Origin: Cranoglanis bouderius
Lineage: Eukaryota; Chordata; Actinopteri; Siluriformes; Cranoglanididae
Direction: 5' to 3'
DNA: 64,000 nt
NCBI GenBank assembly: GCA_023630585.1
Contig: CM042553.1
Span: 873,520-937,519, forward strand
Both the position numbers and the translations under genes were made by a program. How positions within the stretch are numbered: position 1 is the first letter of the stretch; the number at the start of each line of letters is the position of its first letter. This document shows, piece after piece, positions 23,646 to 36,603 of the stretch. The notes under the pieces are model-generated. The model was not told the DNA's origin, did not search any database, and saw nothing but the letters and a program-made list of their open reading frames with translations.

Positions 23646-24825
23646 TTTTAGAGATGTGCATGGGACTTTTCACTTTATGTTTATACTTTTCTCTTTATTT
23701 ATCTATTTATTTATTTATTTAGTTAGTTAGTTTCTGAATCACATAGTTATTAGTTTTATTTACATCCTGGCATCAATTTCTGAATAATATATTTGCCAAA
23801 ATAGTACCCTTATTCAAACCACCATGATCATGACTAGGCACTTACTAAAGATGAACGAACGAATTAATGCATCTCTGTAAATCTTCACATTAATGGCTCA
23901 CAGTGGAGCCATAGCGATTTTTATTACTTTTTACTCTGCATGATCTCAGTGCCATGATGGTGCCATGTAAACCTTTCTAGCAAGCTTTCTTCATTTAAAA
24001 ACAAAAAGAAACTATACAACACTATGTCCTATGCACTATACAAAAACAGTGCAGAATATTTATTGCGCTCTTTTAAAGGCATAATGTTTCGCAATAGGTA
24101 GCGTATAAACAAGGTAACTTAGTGACCACAAAATACAAAATAAAAAGGGTTTACTGTAAATACCTCATCAATATGTGCACTTCGACATTTTGCTGCAATA
24201 TCCAATTGTTCTCCTTAAATCAGTGTGCAAAGTGTAGAAACCCAGTCATGAGTAGTTGTGTACTTGAAACGTGGCAATATTTATTACCTTTCTTTGTCTA
24301 TTTTTTTTATTTTGCAAGAATCCAGATATTTGGTGCTATTTCACCATTATTTAGCTCAGCACATCCTGAGTCCAGTATGCATTAGTACAGTATTGCACCA
24401 TGTACAGCAAACATGAATAGACAGACCAACACAGACATGTCGAAAGACTGACTGAGAGTTGGATGCTGTATTGTAGCGTTCTGACATCCAAACAATAGAA
24501 TGCACAAATCGTGTATTATGAGTAAATGCAATGAACACTATCACAGTGTAAATTCATAAGTTAATAGTTCATTAAAAAGATGAAGCAAAAAAGAATAAAT
24601 GTGTGACTTTGGGTTGAGGTGAGAGACACTCTCTTTAAATGCCTCCATCAGCAAACGAGTCCAGCATCTGATAGTTTTATTGATTACTCAGCGTTCACAT
24701 CTCATTTAGACTTCTGCCTTTGTGCCAAATGAATTTCACCACAGTAAAACTGGGACACACTTCATTTGGTTCTTACAAGGCCTTTTACTGGTGGCTTATC
24801 TTTTTCTCCTCCCCACTATTTTACA
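23646..24825. other. No gene recognised
   Basis: A TTTA/TTAG simple repeat lies near 23695-23735, just outside the hAT element. No exon or transposon was recognised in the rest. Confidence 0.4.
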
Positions 24826-26051
24826 CAAGAAACCTCCAAAAGTACTGGAACTGGAAGGCCAATTATATTGTTTTCAGTATACACTGAATACATTTGTGTT
24901 TGAGATTTAAAAAAAAATGAATATGAGATGATAGATCAACTTAGAACACAGCACCTTTTGGTGACAGACACTTAATATTGGGTTGCATACTGTATCCCTT
25001 GTTTGTAATAACTGCATCAAGCCTGTGACTCACTGACATCACCAAACTGTTCTTCTTTTGTGTTGCTTATCCAAGCTTGTACTGCAGCCTTTTTCAGTTG
25101 CTGTTTGTTTCAGGGGGTTTCTCCCTTCAATCTCCTCTTCAGGAGGTGAAAGGCTCCTCAATTGGGTTAAGGTCTGGTGATTGACTTGGCCAGTCTAAAA
25201 CCTTCTACTTTTTTTCTCCCTGATAAAGTCCTGTGTTGAGTTGGCAGTGTGTTTTGGATCATTGTCTTGCTGCATGATGAATATCCTCCTGATTAATTTG
25301 GATGCATTTCTCTGTAAATCGGCAGACAAAATGTTCCTGTAGACTTCTGAATTCATTCTGATGCTACCATCATGAGTTACATCAATAAAGATTAGGGAGC
25401 CTGTTCCAGAAGCAGCCATGCAAGCCCAAGGCATGACACTACCTCCACCATGTTTCACATATGAGTGTGTATGTTTTGGATCATGAGCAGAGCCTTTCTT
25501 TCTCCACACTTTGGCATTTCCATCACTTTGGCAGAGGTTAATCTTGGTTACAGAAGTTTTGTGGCTCATCTCTGTACTTCTTTGCCAATTCCAATCTAGC
25601 TTTCTGATTCTTACTGCTGATGTGTGGTTTGCAACTTGTGGTATGGCTTCTATATTTCTGCTCTCGAAATCTTCAAACGCTGGATTGTGATACCTTCACC
25701 CCTGACCTGTGGAGGTTGTTTTTGATGTCACTAACTCTTGTTTTGGGGTTTTTCTTCACAGCTCTCACAATGTTTCCGTCATCAGCTGCTGTTATTTTCC
25801 TTGGCCGACCTGTTCCATGTCTGGTTGTTCGTACACCAGTGGTTTCCTTCTTTTTCAGGACATTCCAAATTGTTGTACTGGCTATGCCCAATGCTTGTGC
25901 AGTGGGACTGATGGATTTTCCCCTCTTTCCTCAGCTTCAAAATGGCTTGCTTTTCTCCCATAGACAGCTCTCTGGTCTTCATGTTGGTTTATCCTTTAAC
26001 AACAAATGCTGTCTTCGCAGGTGAAACCTAGGGCTCAAGGCAGGACTAGAC
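24826..26051 (-). mobile_element. Tc1-like transposon, family C, truncated
   Basis: This is the same family as 4211-6616, in the opposite orientation. Minus-strand transposase pieces run from the start region (KTRELSMGEKQAILKLRKEG, near 25980) to the catalytic IMQQDNDPKHTANS (near 25250). Several frameshifts are present. The inverted repeat remains at the left end (CCAAAAGTACTGGAACTGGA) but is lost at the right. The unbroken GGAG site in this copy shows where the LTR inserted in the other copy. Confidence 0.82.
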
Positions 26052-26144
26052 ATGTGGCATACAGTATGTTGCCACAAAGTTGAAAGCAAACAATTGTATA
26101 GAATGTATTTTTATGCTGTAGCATTAAAATTTCCCTTCACTGAA

Positions 26145-26335
26145 ACTAAGGGGCCCAAACTGTTCCAGCATGACAAAACCTGTTCCAGCTCCATGGTTTG
26201 CCAAGGTTGGAGTGGAAGAACTCGAGTGTCCTGCACAGAGCCCTGACCTCAACCCCACTGAACACCTTTGGGTACCCCAGGCCTCCTTGCCTAACATTAG
26301 CACCTGACCTCACTAATGCCCCTGTGGCTGAATGT
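26145..26335 (+). repeat. Fragment of a short non-autonomous Tc1-like element, family G
   Basis: The sequence around GTCCTGCACAGAGCCCTGAC and CCACTGAACACCTTTGGG resembles a common fish repeat derived from the transposase 3' region. It ends next to the TA where the family A element inserted. The opposite end of the same repeat type appears at 34928-35090. Confidence 0.5.
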
Positions 26336-26340
26336 ACATA

Positions 26341-27899
26341 CAGGTGCATCTCAATAAAATAGAATGTCATGGAAAAGTTCATTTATTTCACTAATTCAAC
26401 TCAAATTGTGAAACTCATGTATTAAATAAATTCAGTGCACACAGACTGAAGTAGTTTAAGTCTTTGGTTCTTTTAATTGTGATGATTTTGGCTCACATTT
26501 AACAAAAACCCACCAATTCACTATCTCAACAAATTAGAATACTTCATAAGACCAAAAAAAAAAACATTTTTAGTGAATTGTTGGCCTTCTGGAAAGTATG
26601 TTCATTTACTGTACATGTACTCAATACTTGGTAGGGGCTCCTTTTGCTTTAATTACTGCCTCAATTCGGCGTGGCATGGAGGTGATCAGTTTGTGGCACT
26701 GCTGAGGTGGTATGGAAGCCCAGGTTTCTTTGACAGTGGCCTTCAGCTCATCTGCATTTTTTGGTCTCTTGTTTCTCATCTTCCTCTTGACAATACCCCA
26801 TAGATTCTCTATGGGGTTCAGGTCTGGTGAGTTTGCTGGCCATTCAAGCACACCAACACTATGGTCATTTAACCAACTTTTGGTGCTTTTGGCAGTGTGG
26901 GCAGGTGCCAAATCCTGCTGGAAAATGAAATCAGTATCTTCAAAAAGCTGGTCAGCAGAAGGAAGCATGAAGTGCTCCAAAATTTCTTGGTAAACGGGTG
27001 CAGTGACTTTGGTTTTCAAAAAACACAATGGACCAACACCAGCAGATGACATTGCACCCCAAATCATCACAGACTGTGGAAACTTAACACTGGACTTCAA
27101 GCAACTTGGGCTATGAGCTTCTCCACCCCCTCCAGACTCTAGGACCTTGGTTTCCAAATGAAATAAAAAACTTGCTCTCATCTGAAAAGAGGACTTTGGA
27201 CCACTGGGCAACAGTCCAGTTCTTCTTCTCCTTAGCCGAGGTAAGACGCCTCTGACGTTGTCTGTGGTTCAGGAGTGGCTTAACAAGAGGAATACGACAA
27301 CTGTAGCCAAATTCCTTGACACGTCTGTGTGTGGTGGCTCTTGATACCTTGACCCCAGCCTCAGTCCATTCCTTGTGAAGTTCACTCAAATTCTTGAATC
27401 GATTTTGCTTTACAATCCTCGTAAGGCTGCGGTTCTCTTGGTTGGTTGTGCATCTTTTTCTTCCATACTTTTTCCTTCCACTCAACTTTCTGTTAACATG
27501 CTTGGATACAGCACTCTGTGAACAGCCAGCTTCTTTGGCAATGAATTTGGGTGTCAATGATTGTCTTCTGGACAACTGTCAGATCAGCAGTCTTCCCCAT
27601 GTTTGTGTAGCCTAGTGAACCAAACTGAGAGACCATTTTGAAGGCTCAGGAAACCTTTGCAGGTGTTTTGAGTTGATTAGCTAATTGGCATGTCACCATA
27701 TTCTAATTTGTTGAGATAGTGAATTGGTGGGTTTTTGTTAAATGTGAGCCAAAATCATCACAATTAAAAGAACCAAAGACTTAAACTACTTCAGTCTGTG
27801 TGCACTGAATTTATTTGATACACGAGTTTCACAATTTGAGTTGAATTACTGAAATAAATTAACTTTTCCATGACATTCTAATTTATTGAGATGCACCTG
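26341..27899 (-). mobile_element. Tc1-like transposon, family A, copy 2
   Basis: This starts CAGGTGCATCTCAATAAAAT after TA (26339-26340) and ends with the inverse motif before TA (27900-27901). The length is 1559 bp. It is very similar to copy 1 throughout, with small deletions in the transposase. Confidence 0.93.
26621..27575 (-). pseudogene. Tc1-like DD34E transposase with frameshifts
   Basis: Two overlapping minus-strand stretches cover most of the transposase. The reading frame changes near 27125, where bases present in copy 1 are missing. A second deletion near 27550 removes the segment after IAKEAG in the helix-turn-helix region. Unlike copy 1, the second catalytic Asp is intact (FIFQQDLAPAHTAKS), and the former stop position is Gln. 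The first Asp (FSDESKF) and the Glu (NPIENLW) are present. Each copy is therefore dead for a different reason. Confidence 0.9.
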
Positions 27900-28127
27900 T
27901 AATGTAGAGTTGCCCAATGTTGGTTACTCGATGACACAACACATCAGAAAGTCAAGCTGAACTTCATGAGATAAATAATCCAATCCAGCATACCCGGTTA
28001 ATTCTTGAAAAAAAACTGGTTAGCTAAGTCGGTTACTGACTCTCTGAGTAATGTAAGGCATGTATCAGCTAACATACAAAAGCTAACATTGCATGACAGT
28101 GTTTTGGAATCTTTCTAGTACATCCAT

Positions 28128-29775
28128 AGACAACATTGTGAACCACCTGCCCATTGGATCCAATCCCTTCCACAATGCTCCAGATCATCTCACAAGACCT
28201 CCTCCCCTACATCACGAATATCATCAATGGCTTCATATCGTCTGGTCATGTACCAACTGCATTCAAGAGAGCAAGGGTTATTCCCATCCTGAAGAAACCC
28301 ACTCTGGATCCCTCAGACATTGGCAACTACCGACCAGTATCACTTCTCTCTTTTCTTTCTAAAATCCTCAAATGCACTGTTTACAATCAGCTGTCTCTCT
28401 ATCTCTCACAGAACAACCTCCAAGATCCCAACCAGTCTGGCTTCAAAGTGGTACATTTCACAGAGACTGCCCCTTTTGGCTGTCACTGAGAAGCTACATG
28501 CTGCTAGATCAGCCAAACTGTCATCAGTCCTCATCCTCCTTGACCTTTCAGCAGCGTTTGACACGGTCAACACAAGACACTCTTGTCCACTCTCACGAGT
28601 CTCAGAATTCGTGGTGCAGCATGGCAGTGGTTTGCTTCCTACATGGAATGTCACTCATACCAGGTGACATGGAGGGGATCCACCCCCGCAGACGCTCTGC
28701 TGGTGTCCCACAAGGCTCAGTACTTAGTCCTCTTCTGTTCTCCCTCCATGGGTTTTCATACCACTGCTATGTGGATGACAGTCAACTCATCCTCTCCTTC
28801 CCTCCCTCTGATCCTCTTGTTTTTGCTCAGATCTCAGCATGTCTGGCAGACATCTCATCATGGATGGCAGCTCATAAGCTGAAACTTAATCCCAGCAAAA
28901 CTGAACTGCTGTTCATCCTAGGTGATTCATCACCATGTCAGTATCTTACTGCACGCAGCCTCGGGGTAACCATGGACAATCAACTGTCCTTTTCCTCTCA
29001 CATTGCTAATCTGACACGCTCATGTCGATTTCTCCTTTACATCATCAGAAGGATTCGTCCATTTCTATCCATACAGGCCACTCAGGTGCTGGTTCAGTCT
29101 CTCGTCATTTCGAGACTGGACTACAGCAACTCACTCCTGGCAGGTCTGCCTCTGAGCACCATTCGACCGATGCAACTGATCCAGAATGCAGATGTTCGAG
29201 TTCTTTTCAACTTTCCTAAATTCTCCCACACCACTCCACTGCTACGCTCCCTCCACTGGCTTCCTGTAGCTGCCCGCATCAGATTTAAAACACTGATGCT
29301 TGCCTACAAAGCCAAAAATGGACCAGCACCCTCTTACCTCAAATCACTTATCACCCCGCACTGCACCACACTCCCTCCGATCCTCTAGCACAGCTAGACT
29401 GGTGCCACCATCTCTCAGGGTACAAGGAAGGCATGCATCAAAACTCTTCTCTGTTTTGGCACCTATGTGGTGGAATGAACTTCCCCTAGACGTCCGAACA
29501 GCTGAATCACTGGCAGTCTTCAAACGATGTCTAAAAGACCTACCTCTTCCTGAAGTACTCAAATTAGCACTTTTCAAAAAAATTAATTAATTAAAAATTA
29601 TGTTGTCGGTGCATTTCTCTTACCATTTTACCTTCCAATAGAGTTTTTAGATGGTATTCTTAGTCCGTGACTTAGTGAACCAGTATTAGGATGTATTTGA
29701 TGATAGAGACTCAAAGCTCTTCTGTAAGTCGCTCTGGATAAGGGCGTCTTCCCAATGCCGAAAATGTAAATGTAC
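28128..29775 (+). mobile_element. L2-clade LINE, 5'-truncated
   Basis: Only the reverse transcriptase part of ORF2 and the 3' tail remain. The tail GTAAGTCGCTCTGGATAAGG is the characteristic L2 end (29724-29775). No clear target-site duplication was found. The reading frame shifts between segments, so it is inactive. Confidence 0.88.
28154..29590 (+). pseudogene. L2-type reverse transcriptase relic
   Basis: Segments in three frames follow the L2 reverse transcriptase in order: NYRPVSLLSFLSKIL, LLDLSAAFDTVNT, GVPQGSVLSPLLFSL, then the catalytic box as CYVDDSQLIL (normally YADD). Next come LNPSKTELLF, RSLGVTMDNQLSFSSH and the C-terminal RSLHWLPVAARIRFKTL and FSVLAPMWWNELP. Gaps near 28450 and 28760 remove parts of the palm. 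The YVDD variant and the frameshifts argue against activity. Confidence 0.87.
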
Positions 29776-31820
29776 AGAATGATGTTATTAGATCTCTAAC
29801 GCTCTATGATGTAAACATAGTGACATAGTAAGTGTAGGTTCCTGTTCCTACATGTGGTTTATGATGTCATCTTGTAGCTCATACATTTTTATAGGATATT
29901 CTACCTGGTCAGGAACTCTGAATCTCTTTCAGACCAATCTTTTCCACCTATAAATGTCTTGTGTGAGCTTTCACTCGAGACCCTTAATAGAGCCTCAGCA
30001 AGAAAGTGAGGCCCAGTGGCACAAAGGTCTTTTGTTTTCAATCTCCCCATCTCCACAGTTCCCCCCCCCAATCATCTCCCTGTCTGAAAATAGTCCATCT
30101 GGGATCGAGGTGTATTAACATTTCTTGCAAAGGTCTTGACAGGAAGTGGAAAGTGCTAATGATTATGATGATGGCTTTTACATGTATAATGCCTGTCACA
30201 CACTCAATGACACTTTATAGCCTGTGCATACAAAGCTGTGTATCTTTACCAAGAAAATAATGAATAATGAATACATACAGACAAAACACTCAGACACATA
30301 TTTTGAGATTGCAGTCTGCAGGTAGAAGGTATTTAATATAAGTCAACTGATATTACAGAAACCTCACTTCATATTAATGTAATATTCCTCAATTTTACCT
30401 TTTTTCCCCCATCCAACTTACCCCCTTTGTTTTCATATTTATAAACATAATTTTCCTTTTGCAACTGGAAAAAAAAAGCTTCTTCAGAAGCCTGATTCAA
30501 GTCCAGTAAAGTTCTTGGCCAAGTTGGACTGTTCTGGAGTCCTAGCGAAATTATTCTCAGGCATTTTACTATTTAAAATAAAATATTTTAATATATAAAA
30601 TATTAAATATCATTTTGCATTCAAGGCTATGAAAAGAGGGAAACTTTTCTCTTGATCACACAAGGCCTTTTCATAATTAACAATTGCGAGACTGCAGTAA
30701 AAATATTCTTTGCCATGAATTAGGTGTGAAACAACATGATACAGCATCTGTTCAGCAACACAACGAAATACGCATGCTGTATAAGACACAGCCGTAGTTA
30801 AGCGTCCACAGCTGGATTGTTACACTAATCAGGTTAAGCTTTCACTGCTGGCAAGCCAAACAGAGAGGAATAAAAGGATGACGTGAGCACTCAACAGTTA
30901 GACTGCTGTTCCCTCTCCAGACTGTGAAATAAATGTTGTCTATAGACAGGAACCTTTCCAAACGATGCAGATCAGACAAATGCCGAGGTATGTCAAAATT
31001 CCCTTTAATAACATTATTTAAGTGTCAGGATGAGGCAATTAATGCACAAAATATCTGTGTAAATATGTTTTCATCACTTAAGGTTATGAGCGTCACTTAG
31101 TCAAGAATTAGTCAAGTTACATTGATAGCAATCAAATTTATTTTTATTTTTTTTTCTACAAACAATAGCTATAGCTCCACTGGCTATTCACCTAACCAAC
31201 TTCAGCAAGTTTTATATGAATTTTGGAATTTTTACTTTACTTTTTTTTTAACAATAAATAAATAAATAAATACATTATACTAAGAAAAATTAAGTGTGCT
31301 TATAAGCAGAACATGTAAATACATATAATTCTGTCATGTATAGCTCTACACATGTGAGCATTATGGCAATGGCTAAAGCAGTCTACCAATATAATTTAAA
31401 ATATGTATATGTAAAGAATAACAGACATAATGACGTGAAGCGGCATTACTGCTAACACCCCGAAACAGATTCATTTCGTATAACTGCATGGTCTGGAGTG
31501 TTACAGTTACAATATTTAATTTATTAATGAATTACAGGTCAAATACAGACGTTTCAACAGTGTATAGCTAGATTTCATTTTATAGCAATTTTTTACCAAG
31601 AAACCGGAAAGCGTAAAAAAACTCCTGTCCTGAAGACTTTCCTGTGCTGGAAAACTTTACAAAGCATCGGTCAAAGTGCTGACACTAGAGACTCCTTTCA
31701 TAAATGTAAAATAAATGTCTTCTAAAAAAAAATGTCACTACGTCAATGATTATACTTTTTTAATTAGTTGAATGAAAATCAACACGTTTTTAAAATCCAT
31801 TTATTATTAGTCCGAAATTA
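29776..31820. other. No gene recognised
   Basis: Non-coding, AT-rich sequence with an AATA repeat near 31255-31275. No exon, RNA gene or complete transposon was seen. Confidence 0.4.
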
Positions 31821-31824
31821 TACA

Positions 31825-32290
31825 GTCCCTCCAGGTTTTGCAATTTTTCGATCGCAGAAATTAACGCACAATCAAGCCAACTCCACAGTATTCGGGGGAG
31901 CTTGCAATTTTTCAAAATTACTGCAGATTTTCTGCAGATTTGTGCCAAGACATGTCATGTGACTTCATCACAATGCACATTCAGTCAAAGTCCTCTTTTA
32001 ATCACATGCGTTGAACATGAGTACACCTAAAAGGTCTCATTTACCAACAAGCATCACTGCAAAAGACTGTGCAAAACTATTTCATGCAATTGCGATTACA
32101 CCAATTCAAGTAGTTTTCCACAAAAAAAAGCACAAAAAAACTCCACAAGTTGCATGGCAAATTTTGAAAAAGCTGCAGCAATATGAAGCATTTTTGGCCG
32201 CAACAATCACAAAAAACTCCAGACTGATTATATGGAGCATCCGCCATACGAGTTCCTGTGTGTGAGCTGTAACTATAGAAACAAACCTGA
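31825..32290. repeat. Possible non-autonomous DNA transposon remnant
   Basis: The block beginning TACAGTCCCTCCAGGTTTTG, with AGACATGTCATGTGACTTCA, resembles a dispersed fish repeat of the Tc1/mariner or related type. Only the left end looks like a terminus and no TSD was established. The assignment rests on resemblance. Confidence 0.4.
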
Positions 32291-33654
32291 CCCAAGGAAT
32301 CAGATTTGAGAATTCAACTGCACTGTGGTATTAATATAAAAATCCAACCCTCGAATATACTTGGTTTTGCAAAATTGCATAATACACAGTCATGGTGATG
32401 CTGTTTCTTTTCACAGCAGGCAACACTGTCCTGCTTCTTCTGTTCAAAATCAAAAAGACAAGCGCAGGAAAGAGATGTATTGGACTATTTTAGTGCTGTG
32501 ATGAGCTTGATGGCGGACAAAGGCAAACAGCAAAACAGTTGTGTGTGAATTGGTGCTCAGCAGATCCAGGGCCAACGGGAAAAATTATATTAGAAGATAT
32601 GTTGTATATCTAGGGTTGTTTTTGCTTCTCTGGTTCTCTTTTCTCTCTACAGGAAATAAAGCAACCGCTCTGTCATTTCAGACTGCAGGAACTACATGGT
32701 TGGGTGCTTTCAAAAAGTATGAGATGATTAAAGGAGGGAGGATTGGACTTACTTCAGTGATTCACTGTATGTTTGATCCTGGCACCAATAACTGTGCTGC
32801 ATACGACGTTTCACAATGACATGCATGTCATTTGTACATATTTCAAACTAATTATTGTGCGTGGTGTATTTACTTTTTTTTTCTCAAAATTTTAGTCTCG
32901 TACAGAGATAGACATGTGCGTTTTTTTCATGTTACAGCTAAAACGTTCATCCAGAATGACACGTCATATGGCAGGTTTTTAACAATGTCTGTGTGCTGTA
33001 TTTTAAACTAGTCTATAGGTCAGGAAGTCTTCTTTGGCCCCAAACTACCCTCTAAGATAGATGAACTATGATCAGGACTGTAGCAACGGCTTCAGCTCGG
33101 GAAATACCACAGCACCAAACTAGACAAAAACTAATACAGAGCTGCTTTTGAGGAATTACAATTCAAATGACTGTGAAAACGTGCTGCACTCGGCATTTTA
33201 TGAAACACTAGTGCGTGTGTGTGTGTGTGAGTGCTTTCATTTACTGTGTTTAGCTGTGAAAGATGTGGTCTGGATTGAACAAACAGGAGACGAGCTTGGT
33301 GCTGTTTATCTTTTGATTAATAGCACGATAGCTCTCTCAGTAATGGTTTTAGTACAAACTTGGTTCCGTGTGACATTTGTTCTTCTGATAAGAAAAGTGT
33401 TTAACTTTCTGCCAATCATGAATGTACACAAGTCTGGCACACAGCTAAAAAGTGGATTTTTTAAATTTATTTTTTAAGTTTAATATACATATTTATAAAA
33501 ATATGGACCTTTTATGCTGCTGTATCCTCGGGCATCAGAATTACTACCAAGGACACCAGCAGATGCAACAAAATCATTAGGACTCAGTGGAAATATACAT
33601 ATGCATTGGTGCATTGTTAAGATTACTTTTGCTCAGGTACTACTGTGTGTAATA
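32291..33654. other. No gene recognised
   Basis: Two plus-strand open stretches (32541-32819 and 33148-33477) show no domain, no splice evidence and no similarity I can identify. They are most likely chance frames. Confidence 0.4.
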
Positions 33655-34900
33655 CAACCCAATTCCATAAAAGTTGGGATTTTTTCTAAAATGCAATAAA
33701 AACAAAAATCTGTGATTTGTCAAGTCTCTTGAAACTTTAATTGACTGACAAAAGTACAAAGAAAAGATATTCAATGTTTTCACTGACCAACTTAATTGTA
33801 TTTTGTAAATATAAACAAATTTAGAATTTGATGCCTTGTTGGGACAGAGGCAAAATAAAGGTTTATAGAATATTGAAGTAACACCATTTTGGAGGATCAG
33901 GTTAATTGGTAACAGGGGAGGGTATCAGGATTGGGCATAAAAGGAGCATCCACCAAAAGCTCAGTCTTTGCAAGCAAGTATGGGTCGTGGCTCAACACTT
34001 TGTGCCAAACTTCATGAGAGAATTGTCAGTCAGTTCAAAAAGAACATTGCTCAAATGCAAGATTACAAATAATTTAGGTCTTTCACCATCTACAGTGCAT
34101 AATATTGTGAAAAGTTTCAGGGAATCCGGAGAAATCTCATTGCATAAAGGGCAAGGCCAGAAACCACTGTTGAATGTGCGTGACCTTTGAGCCCTCAGGC
34201 GGCATTGCCTGAGAAATCGTCATGCTACTGTGATAAATATAACCACATGGGCTCGGGAGTACTTCGGAAAACCGTCGTCACTTAACACAGTCCGCCGCTG
34301 TGTCCAGAAATGCAACACAGAACTTTATTACACACGGAGGAAGCCACACATCAACTCTATGCAGAAACGCAGCTGAGTTCTCTGGGCCCGAGCACATCTC
34401 GGTTTCACCAAGTTTCAGCTTGTTTTCTGGAAAAACGGACGTCGAGTTCTCCGTGCCAAAGATGAAAAAGACCAACCAGACTTATAAATGAAAGGTGCAA
34501 AAGCCAGCATCTGTGATGGTATGGGGGTGCATCAGTGTCCAAGGCATAGGTGACTTGCATATATGTAAAGGTACCATAGTATATATAGAGTATATATAGA
34601 GGCGTATATTTGGATTTTAGAGAAACATATGCTGCCATCAAGGCAACGTCTTTTCCCAGGAAGTCCATGGTTATTTCAGCAGGACAATGCCAGACCTCAT
34701 TCTGCACGTGCTACAACAGGGTGGCTTGGTAGACACAGAGTACATGTGCTTGACTGGCCTGCCAGCAGTCCAGATCTGTCTCCTATGGCACGTCATGAAG
34801 AGGAGAATCAGACAATGGCAATCAAGGACTGTTGAGTAGCTGAAGTCTTGTATCAAGCAAGAATGGGCAAAAAATTGCCTAAATTTCCATTCTGAGATCA
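33655..34900 (+). mobile_element. Tc1-like transposon relic, family F
   Basis: A left terminus CAACCCAATTCCATAAAAGT follows TA. Plus-strand transposase fragments run in order: ITNNLGLSPSTVHNIVKSFR (DNA-binding part), HKGQGQKPLLNVRDL, then WLFQQDNARPHSARATTGW with the second catalytic Asp, and VLDWPASSPDLSP. Between them are frameshifts and deletions, and the Glu region is lost. The right end is not clear. Confidence 0.72.
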
Positions 34901-34927
34901 ATAAAATCTTATCTTATCCCATCCTAC

Positions 34928-35090
34928 ACTACATAGCCAAAAGTGTATGGACACCTGACCTTCACAGCCATATGTGCTTGTTGAACATCCCATTCCAGAT
35001 TTATTCCCCTTTGCTGTTATAATAACCTCCACTCTTTTGGGAAGGCTTTCCACTAGATTTTGGAGTTCATTTTGTGTTCATTCAAAATGT
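34928..35090 (+). repeat. End of a non-autonomous Tc1-like element, family G
   Basis: The terminus TACATAGCCAAAAGTGTATG, with GGACACCTGACC and CATCCCATTCCAGATTTA, is a widespread fish Tc1-derived repeat end. The body and the other end are missing. It likely belongs with the fragment at 26145-26335. Confidence 0.6.
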
Positions 35091-36149
35091 GCATGTTCTT
35101 CAGCAGCACCAACATCTAATTCATGTTATACTGAATTAAGGTATTTGTTCTTGGTTTTGTGTGTTCTCCTTTCAGTGTTTCAGACTGTCAGCTCTTTGCA
35201 GGAAGGCAAGCTCTGCCCTGTACTGATTGGTGCCACTGTTCTGCATGGTCTCAGCTACTTCATAGCCACTCAGCATGCAGCCATCAAAACTATTAATACG
35301 GGCAATCGTGTCAATAGTAAAGAGATTTTAAAAAAATAAATAAAATTAATAAATTAATAAATCAATAAATAAATAAAAGAGCAAGAAAAGGAAGCAGGAC
35401 AACTGTATGTAGGGACAACTAGTATAAATGAGCTAGCATGGCAAAAACCTCCTTCTCTTTAAAGAAAGATAAAAATGCTAAGAAATAATTTATGAAAAAA
35501 ATAAAAAATAAATAGAGATTTTGGCATCCATGGCAGACTACAGACTTCATGCATTAACGGTTGTGTCACGTGATTACACAGAGCGAAACCTCTCCTACTT
35601 TTGGTGTTCATTAGCGCTGGACACAAACGGGGTGGATTACGTTCTCAAGAATTCATTTTTTAAAATGCATTAAAAGAAACCAGATATATACATACACTGT
35701 CCAATCAATGTACAAATGACATGGTGGGACAAAGAACAGAAATGGATATCTTGTGTTACTTGATTTGAATGAAAAACTGGCTAAGAGTAAGTGCAGCTTT
35801 TCTGTTTACCATGCTTGCTATGAATAATTACACATTAATAAGTACCATTAGTTATCTTGAATAATCTAAGAGATTAAAAACCACATCCTTTAAACACCAT
35901 CACAGTTAGAGAGCCCAAAGCAGAAACAATAATATTTTTTCTTTAATTAAGATGCTTCTTCATATGACCTCTTCCAAGTGCTCAAAGATGTTAAAATAGC
36001 TTTGGCAGATGTGGTGTTGTTTTTCTTTTTCTTTTGGAAGGCTTTTTCTCTCTGAGAATGGGGGGAAAAAAGCTAGGCTATGAATTGCATTATGCCATAA
36101 TGACAGAATAACTAGCATCATGTGTTAACAAATAATACTTTTAGGGGAC
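35091..36149. other. No gene recognised
   Basis: An ATAA-type simple repeat lies around 35332-35378. The rest shows no exon or element that I can identify. Confidence 0.4.
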
Positions 36150-36311
36150 ATGTTTGCTCATCACCTCTCTATGGACATTATCATCCTTCCTGTTGACCTC
36201 ATCATCCTTAAAAGATCATTGCCATTACCAGAAACTCCTCAGACCATTACTTTGTGTCATTTTGTCATCCACTGGTCCTCAACACCACTCCACCTCTACC
36301 AACTTGCACGG

Positions 36312-36543
36312 TGTAACGTATGACTATGCTCAAACTGATTTCTAAATCAACCCAAATGAAACATAGAAAGTTTCACCACTTAGGCGACCCAGAGTAACTC
36401 CGAGAGGCCTCCTGCGGCCAGATGCCCTTTGGAATGCAAAAAGTCTCTCTGGGACCCACACAGGACTTACCCCTGCAATAAAAGAAACCTTTGATGACTG
36501 AACGTCTGGGAAACTTCATGATTAGTTCGTCAGCAGGGATCCA

Positions 36544-36603
<60 letters not shown>

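Noticed and set aside
33148..33477. A 109-codon plus-strand frame with hydrophobic stretches
   Set aside because: It has no homology, no splice context and no conserved pattern. It is consistent with chance in AT-rich DNA.
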